Source: an uncultured Cellvibrio sp. (GTDB lineage Bacteria > Pseudomonadota > Gammaproteobacteria > Pseudomonadales > Cellvibrionaceae). Taken from it: 9,671 nucleotides of DNA. Position 1 is the stretch's first letter. Each line of letters starts with the position of its first letter. Positions 5,686-9,671 of this stretch are shown here, in pieces. The stretch covers positions 1 to 9,671 of the forward strand of contig CAMLRJ010000087.1 of the NCBI GenBank assembly GCA_946482345.1, in the 5' to 3' direction. The notes under the pieces were generated by a model, which worked only from the letters and a program-made list of their open reading frames with translations, was not told the origin of the DNA and did no database searches. The translations under genes and the position numbers were made by a program.

Positions 5686-6993
5686 ATGAAATGCCCAGCG
5701 TGTAAATACAATAGTTTGCAAACAACATATCTTGGTTCCTTTAGCTGTAGCGTTATGCAATGTCAAAATTGCCAGTCGTTTTGGTTAGAGGAAAGCAAGG
5801 TTGAAATTTTATTGGGTGCTCAAGCAGCAAATGATATAAGAGTGCCTTCTTACGCTATGCCTTCAAAAAAAATCTGCCCCGAATGTCAACTTGCGTTATA
5901 TGAATTCTGTTATCCGCGTACAGAGATAATGCTGGCTGGTTGCAAAAGCTGTCAGGGTTTATCGGCGGAAAGAGAAAATATCAATGCCATCAATAAACTC
6001 GTAAAAAATTTACGACAATTGAAGTGCCTCCGTTGCGGAGCGAATAACCGTATCGATAAAAATTCTATTGAACATGCATCTTGTGTGTCTTGTAGTAGCT
6101 TACTGAAAAATTGGTTTGATGATGAAGGCAATCTTTTATCAGCGGAATCCCGTTTGAGTGCAGAGCAGGGGGTAGTACAAAAAGAAAATCAAAACAAAGC
6201 CAAGGCCAAAAATGACGTTGAATATGAATGGCCAAGTGTGAGTGATGCGCAACTGGAATATAAATTTTGTCTTTTCGCTATGCCGATAATGTTGCTGATA
6301 GGGCTACTTTTTAACAGTTCGGAAATGGGCGCCGCAATACAGCGTATTTGGTTAACCATGCCTGTGCATGAATTAGGTCATGCACTTACTGCATGGTTGA
6401 ATGGATACAATGCAATTCCAGTTTTATGGATGACAATTACTTACACAGATTCCCCCGGTTTTATTGCGCCGCTTTTATTGTTTGCAGCACTTCTTGCATT
6501 GGGTCGATATGCTTTGATACACAATAATAAATGGGGACTTATTTTTGTTGGAATATTATTGTCGCTGCAATTTATAGGCACCTTCATTCTTTCTCCTGTA
6601 ACCTCCGATATGCTGATCACATTTGGTGGTGAGGGTGTGGGCATTATTATCGCGATAGTTTTAATGAGCACTTTTTATTACGGTAAAGACACAGGCTTGT
6701 ATAAAGGCGCTTTGCGTTGGGGATTTCTAATGATTGGCGCTGCTGCATTTATCGATATTTACATGGTCTGGTTCAATTCTTTGGGTGATATGTCAAAAGT
6801 TCCATATGGCACCACTGGAGAAAGATATACAGATTCCTATCGCTTGATTGAAGATCATGGCTGGAGTTTCAAACAGTTAATAAACCGCTACTTCTACCTT
6901 GGTAACCTGTGCATTTTTGTTTTGTGTGTTGTGTATTATCGCGGCTTACAAAAGGCAAGAAGTGTTGTGGAGCAGCGTGACAAGGTGAGTTAA
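5686..6993 (+). CDS. Triple zinc-ribbon protein fused to HExxH membrane metalloprotease-like domain
   Basis: A 435-residue protein. The first 140 residues hold three units, each with two CxxC pairs: Cys3/6 with Cys26/29, Cys64/67 with Cys86/89, and Cys114/117 with Cys133/136. The first, with FWLEESKVE after the second pair, is like the TFIIB-type zinc ribbons of small bacterial proteins. A charged linker (about 141-190) leads to six or seven membrane segments (from about 193 to 418). HELGH at 228-232 lies in a membrane segment, as in M50/site-2-type proteases that cut substrates within the bilayer. The usual M50 second motif (NxxPGG..DG) is absent; Glu316 in FGGEGVG or Asp308 might provide the third metal ligand. 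Function is unknown: zinc- or redox-sensed membrane proteolysis is a reasonable guess. It follows the CorA-like gene by 33 bp, but the ribosome binding site before ATG 5686 is poor. Confidence 0.75.
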   Translation: MKCPACKYNSLQTTYLGSFSCSVMQCQNCQSFWLEESKVEILLGAQAANDIRVPSYAMPSKKICPECQLALYEFCYPRTEIMLAGCKSCQGLSAERENINAINKLVKNLRQLKCLRCGANNRIDKNSIEHASCVSCSSLLKNWFDDEGNLLSAESRLSAEQGVVQKENQNKAKAKNDVEYEWPSVSDAQLEYKFCLFAMPIMLLIGLLFNSSEMGAAIQRIWLTMPVHELGHALTAWLNGYNAIPVLWMTITYTDSPGFIAPLLLFAALLALGRYALIHNNKWGLIFVGILLSLQFIGTFILSPVTSDMLITFGGEGVGIIIAIVLMSTFYYGKDTGLYKGALRWGFLMIGAAAFIDIYMVWFNSLGDMSKVPYGTTGERYTDSYRLIEDHGWSFKQLINRYFYLGNLCIFVLCVVYYRGLQKARSVVEQRDKVS

Positions 6994-7030
6994 ATGAAAA
7001 AGCATAAATTCGTTGATGAAGTTCACCTAA

Positions 7031-7056
7031 CCCTCCCCTTGGCAAGGGAGGAGGGG
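7031..7056. repeat. Hairpin-forming intergenic repeat
   Basis: CCCTCCCCTT (7031-7040), spacer GGC, then AAGGGAGGAGGGG (7044-7056) form an imperfect GC-rich hairpin with a bulge on one arm. It stands out from the AT-rich gap after the zinc-ribbon protease gene. No T-run follows, so it is more like a dispersed palindromic repeat than a terminator, although it may stabilise the 3' end of the upstream transcript. Confidence 0.55.
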
Positions 7057-7126
7057 ATAACAGCATGAAGCTTTACACTTCCCTAAATATTGCTGATCCT
7101 AAGTATTAACCAATGGAAATACCAAA

Positions 7127-7735
7127 ATGAATGAGCCGCAACAGAGCCAATCCCTGCAACAAAATTCGTCTCAGGAAATCACTGACGATTTTTTGCAAAA
7201 ATATGTACCGATTGAAGTATATGTTGCTATGAAAAATATTCCGAAAGAAAAAGTCTTGGAGATGATTCGCGAAGGAAGCTGCGTTGGCTACACAAAAAAT
7301 AATCAATGGTTTGTCGGACGTAACGAACTTAATGGGTTTAAGGGAAGTATTTCCTTGGGTAATCCACAGCAAAAAAAGAAAAATGTTGATAGCACAGAAA
7401 AACCATCGAGTAACGGTTTGCTAAAACTGCTCAGGGGTGAATTTGGATTAACAATTACCTTTTGGATATTTGGCGTGCTCATAGGTACGCTATTATTTTT
7501 CTTGACAATAACAATTGGATTGATAGAAGAAGATCTGATTATGTTTTTCTTGTCAATTTGGGTGGGTTATCAATTCATAATCACTATTGGGGTATTGCGA
7601 TCATGTAAATACTATCAAGGAGAAAAGGTTTGGCCTGTCTTGGCTATTATAGTGAGTTTGGGATTTTCTGCTTTGATGGGGTTTATCTGGTTAATTTTTC
7701 TCTCACTTTCAATTAATGGCTATGCCGGTAATTAA
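7127..7735 (+). CDS. Helix-turn-helix-like protein with three membrane helices, unknown
   Basis: A 202-residue protein. Residues 26-70 (YVPIEVYVAMKNIPKEKVLEM, then GYTKNNQWFVGRNEL) have the shape of excisionase/MerR-type winged helix-turn-helix domains, where two helices are followed by a short strand carrying a WFV-type residue run. A polar linker (about 71-105) joins this to three hydrophobic helices at about 108-131, 136-157 and 168-194. This suggests a membrane-tethered DNA- or protein-binding module. I do not recognise a named family. The first 18 residues are Gln/Ser-rich and probably disordered. No strong ribosome binding site precedes ATG 7127. It lies 133 bp after the zinc-ribbon protease gene, beyond the hairpin repeat, so it may be a separate transcript. 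Confidence 0.6.
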   Translation: MNEPQQSQSLQQNSSQEITDDFLQKYVPIEVYVAMKNIPKEKVLEMIREGSCVGYTKNNQWFVGRNELNGFKGSISLGNPQQKKKNVDSTEKPSSNGLLKLLRGEFGLTITFWIFGVLIGTLLFFLTITIGLIEEDLIMFFLSIWVGYQFIITIGVLRSCKYYQGEKVWPVLAIIVSLGFSALMGFIWLIFLSLSINGYAGN

Positions 7736-7921
7736 TTTTTTATTTTTCGAATGAATAATTCAATTGAACATACACCAAGTCATTGCATATCGAGAAACTT
7801 ATGAGCGATCAGGGGCTAAAACTATTATTCAGGTAGAGGGTGTTTTGTTAAGACCGTAGCGACAGGAAATTATGATACTAAAAATAGGTTATAAATAACT
7901 TCAATTCAGAAGATTTAAAAT
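7736..7921. other. Gene-free gap, nothing firm
   Basis: An AT-rich 186-bp gap. TATGAT (7871-7876) resembles a -10 hexamer, but the nearest -35-like TTGTTA (7845-7850) is 20 bp away, too far for a normal promoter. A promoter for the next gene pair is expected here but cannot be placed. Confidence 0.4.
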
Positions 7922-8299
7922 ATGGACTTAACTATAAAAAAGATTAAAGATTTGGAGCAGGGTGGCCGAAAGTGGTGTTTGGTGGCTTGCGATGCGCGCT
8001 CCAGTAAAATGCAGGCAAGCAATTTCTCCGTTATAGAAAAATTGTCAATCGACGGATTTATATCAAGTCTTAAAGATATGCTTGAGAATAAATCTGATTC
8101 GGCAAAACTATTGTGTGGATGCTCCGATGAGCATGGGCAACTAAAATTAACAATTGATAGAGCCCCCCAGGATTATGTCGCTGAATTAAGGCTAGGAATT
8201 GTTGGTGCAAATACAAATGATTGGTATGGTGTTACAATTAATTTCTCAATGAATTCTGATCAGATTGGAAATTTATCCAGTCAACTAGAAAATATATGA
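7922..8299 (+). CDS. Small hypothetical protein, possibly immunity-like
   Basis: A 125-residue soluble protein without signal peptide or membrane segments. It alternates strands and one central helix (SIDGFISSLKDMLE, about 42-55), then strands LKLTIDR and VAELRLGIV, and ends in MNSDQIGNLSSQLENI, a helix near the C-terminus. This overall pattern resembles small families found among immunity proteins of polymorphic toxins (WapI-like or DUF6228-like), but the similarity is only by eye. Its stop codon overlaps the start of the next gene (ATGA at 8296-8299), so the pair is translationally coupled. A weak AGAAG stands before ATG 7922. The function is not known. Confidence 0.65.
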   Translation: MDLTIKKIKDLEQGGRKWCLVACDARSSKMQASNFSVIEKLSIDGFISSLKDMLENKSDSAKLLCGCSDEHGQLKLTIDRAPQDYVAELRLGIVGANTNDWYGVTINFSMNSDQIGNLSSQLENI

Positions 8300-8787
8300 A
8301 CCGATACACCAACTCATACTTCAACATTGAAATTGATTTTCCTGATACATGGAGTTTTCGTTATTGGGGTAACAGAAAAACTGTTCCCCAATTTCCAGAG
8401 TGTTATCAATCAGCAGATGATGACCTGCCAACAGAATCAGCTCCAGAAAAAGAATTAATATCAGCGCGTTCCAGAATACGCAGAAATTCTTTGCTAGGTA
8501 CTGGCTTGTATGTGATTTCTCTATATCGTCCAAGCGGTTTTTCGGTGCAGGAGCATAGAGCTGCATTTGATTCTGATTTAAAAAGAGAGTTTCAAGTAGT
8601 GACGGATGGTGGAATTGAGACCCAATCACTCTACATAGAGAGTCAGGATGCAGGCTTTATTTGGTATTCCAAAATGTATGCTTGGAAGTATCATGAAAAC
8701 ATTTGGCTTTTTTGTGGGATTAGAAGCGATGCTGTAGAGGGGTTTGATGAAGCGAAGGGAATTATAAGTCAACTGGTTTATGTATAA
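8296..8787 (+). CDS. Small hypothetical protein, translationally coupled to the preceding gene
   Basis: A 163-residue protein beginning MNRYTNSYFNIEIDFPDTWSF. The opening pattern, tyrosine/asparagine then FNIEIDFPDTW, is like that of PsbP/DcrB-type small proteins (DUF1795-like), in which a similar hydrophobic/acidic start precedes a beta-sheet fold. No signal peptide is visible. Residues 47-62 are rich in charge (ESAPEKELISARSRIR). The gene starts inside the stop of the previous one, so the two proteins are probably made together and may interact. The product is unknown; a role as an immunity or stress protein is speculation. Confidence 0.65.
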   Translation: MNRYTNSYFNIEIDFPDTWSFRYWGNRKTVPQFPECYQSADDDLPTESAPEKELISARSRIRRNSLLGTGLYVISLYRPSGFSVQEHRAAFDSDLKREFQVVTDGGIETQSLYIESQDAGFIWYSKMYAWKYHENIWLFCGIRSDAVEGFDEAKGIISQLVYV

Positions 8788-8839
8788 GTTGCTAGTGATT
8801 CTTCAACAATGAAAAACGGAACTCAACAATCAGAATTTT

Positions 8840-9553
8840 ATGAAAGACACATTTTTAACCAAATTCAATCGCCTCAGCATTTGCAAACGACTCATTCTCA
8901 AAGAGCGTTATAGAAAAGCAAAACAATTACTCATTCCGTTGGCAAATAAAGGCAATGCACATGCTCAATTAATATTGGGTTATCTGTATTTCACATCCGA
9001 TAGAAGTACATTACGATCTGAATCTATCAACTGGCTTGAGAAGGCCGCTAAACAAAGAAATCCGGATGCAATTCATTTACTGAGTTCAATGTTAGGTAAT
9101 CTCAGCTTCTGGTCAAACTACATTGTGTCGCAGAAGCAGTTGAAAAAAGTCTACTTGGCCGCTCGGTTAGGATCAGCAGAAGCTCAGCGTTGCCTAGCAA
9201 CAAGTCACGCGCATGGTGAAATAGTCAAAAAGGATTTGAATAAAACTGTCTACTGGGATACAAAAGCTGCTAAGCAGGGCCTTGCTGAATCCCAACATGA
9301 CTTAGGCGTCATGTACCTAACAGGTGAAGCAGGCAAGCAAGACATTGCACAATCTTTGTATTGGTTCGAACGTTGCGTAGATCGAAATCATAATGTGGTT
9401 GAAGCAGAATGGGCTTTTAAAAGAATAATCGATATCTACGAAGGGAAATTCGGTGAGGAATTCAAAAATGATGAAATGGCAGATAAACAGCGAGAAAGAT
9501 CAAAATTAATACTCTCGCTACCTTATAGAAATTTTCCTGGTTGGTTTTATTAA
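8840..9553 (+). CDS. Sel1-like repeat (TPR-family) protein
   Basis: A 237-residue cytoplasmic-looking protein made mostly of Sel1-type helical repeats: about residues 38-73 (GNAHAQLILGYLY...SINWLEKAAKQR), a degenerate one at 74-110, 111-146 (GSAEAQRCLATSHAHG...VYWDTKAAKQ) and 147-183 (GLAESQHDLGVMYLTG...YWFERCV). Such repeats are protein-binding scaffolds and are common in signalling and toxin-immunity settings. There is no signal peptide. The first 35 residues and the last 50 are non-repeat. A poor ribosome binding site precedes ATG 8840, 52 bp after the preceding gene. Part of the third repeat is closely copied at 4802-4851, evidence of duplication and loss in this region. The partner protein is unknown. 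Confidence 0.85.
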   Translation: MKDTFLTKFNRLSICKRLILKERYRKAKQLLIPLANKGNAHAQLILGYLYFTSDRSTLRSESINWLEKAAKQRNPDAIHLLSSMLGNLSFWSNYIVSQKQLKKVYLAARLGSAEAQRCLATSHAHGEIVKKDLNKTVYWDTKAAKQGLAESQHDLGVMYLTGEAGKQDIAQSLYWFERCVDRNHNVVEAEWAFKRIIDIYEGKFGEEFKNDEMADKQRERSKLILSLPYRNFPGWFY

Positions 9554-9622
9554 AATATTTCCAGTTATACGCTTCACTTTTACCTTGATCGTTAATTTTC
9601 TAGTTTAAAGAGATTTGATTAC

Positions 9623-9671
9623 ATGAAGTACCCCATTAAAAGTTTTTTCCTTCTGGTATCACTTATTTTCT
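9623..9671 (+). CDS. Start of an exported protein, cut by the window end
   Basis: An ATG at 9623 opens a frame that runs to the last base, beginning MKYPIKSFFLLVSLIF. Two lysines followed by a hydrophobic stretch are typical of a signal peptide, and it may be a lipoprotein. An AAAGAG sequence about 10 nt upstream could serve as a ribosome binding site. Nothing more can be said because only 16 codons are visible. Confidence 0.5.
   Translation, partial: MKYPIKSFFLLVSLIF

Noticed and set aside
6994..7068. 24-codon ORF starting directly after the zinc-ribbon protease stop
   Set aside because: It reads through the hairpin repeat, has no ribosome binding site of its own, and has no recognisable sequence.
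7845..7876. Promoter TTGTTA / TATGAT before the 7922 gene
   Set aside because: The 20-bp spacing is too long for a sigma70 promoter and no better pair was found.

Overview
The window looks like chromosomal DNA of a gammaproteobacterium with a moderately AT-rich genome. A start of NADP-type glutamate dehydrogenase, an Rnk-type RNA polymerase-binding protein and a 7TM-AraC regulator next to an exported amidohydrolase would suit a Cellvibrio/Pseudomonadales-like marine or soil bacterium. The order and genus are inference from gene content and were not checked by a search.

Layout. (1) 1-838, minus strand: rnk then the 5' part of gdhA, 15 bp apart, probably one transcript. (2) 839-1999: a 518-bp region with several inverted repeats and a good sigma70-like promoter. 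It leads to a plus-strand, GTG-started second Rnk/GreA-C-like gene, a 33-codon lysine-rich mini-gene and a shared terminator at 2017-2037. (3) 2041-4726: a membrane-anchored AraC-family regulator (minus) facing an exported amidohydrolase (plus) across 145 bp, a classic regulator/target arrangement. (4) 4727-4890: a GC-rich dispersed-repeat-like element, then a short relic of a Sel1-repeat gene that is 90% identical over 50 nt to part of the intact Sel1 gene 4.4 kb downstream. (5) 4891-6993: a short CorA-like membrane protein and a protein with three zinc-ribbon units joined to an HExxH membrane metalloprotease-like domain, probably an operon. (6) 7031-7056: a second hairpin repeat. (7) 7127-9553: four small accessory genes. 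They are a helix-turn-helix-like protein with three membrane segments, two translationally coupled small proteins of unknown family, and a Sel1-repeat protein. The window ends in the signal sequence of another gene (from 9623).

How the parts may work together. Rnk and its divergent relative probably both act on RNA polymerase, and similar CAAGTGAT-type sites lie in the leader of the relative and in the rnk-gdhA gap. The AraC protein probably senses a signal at the membrane and controls the amidohydrolase. The CorA-like/zinc-ribbon-protease pair and the downstream cluster are the least understood part. Membrane proteins, small orphan proteins and a duplicated, partly decayed Sel1 repeat suggest a fast-changing accessory island, possibly of the immunity-gene type, but no toxin gene is visible.
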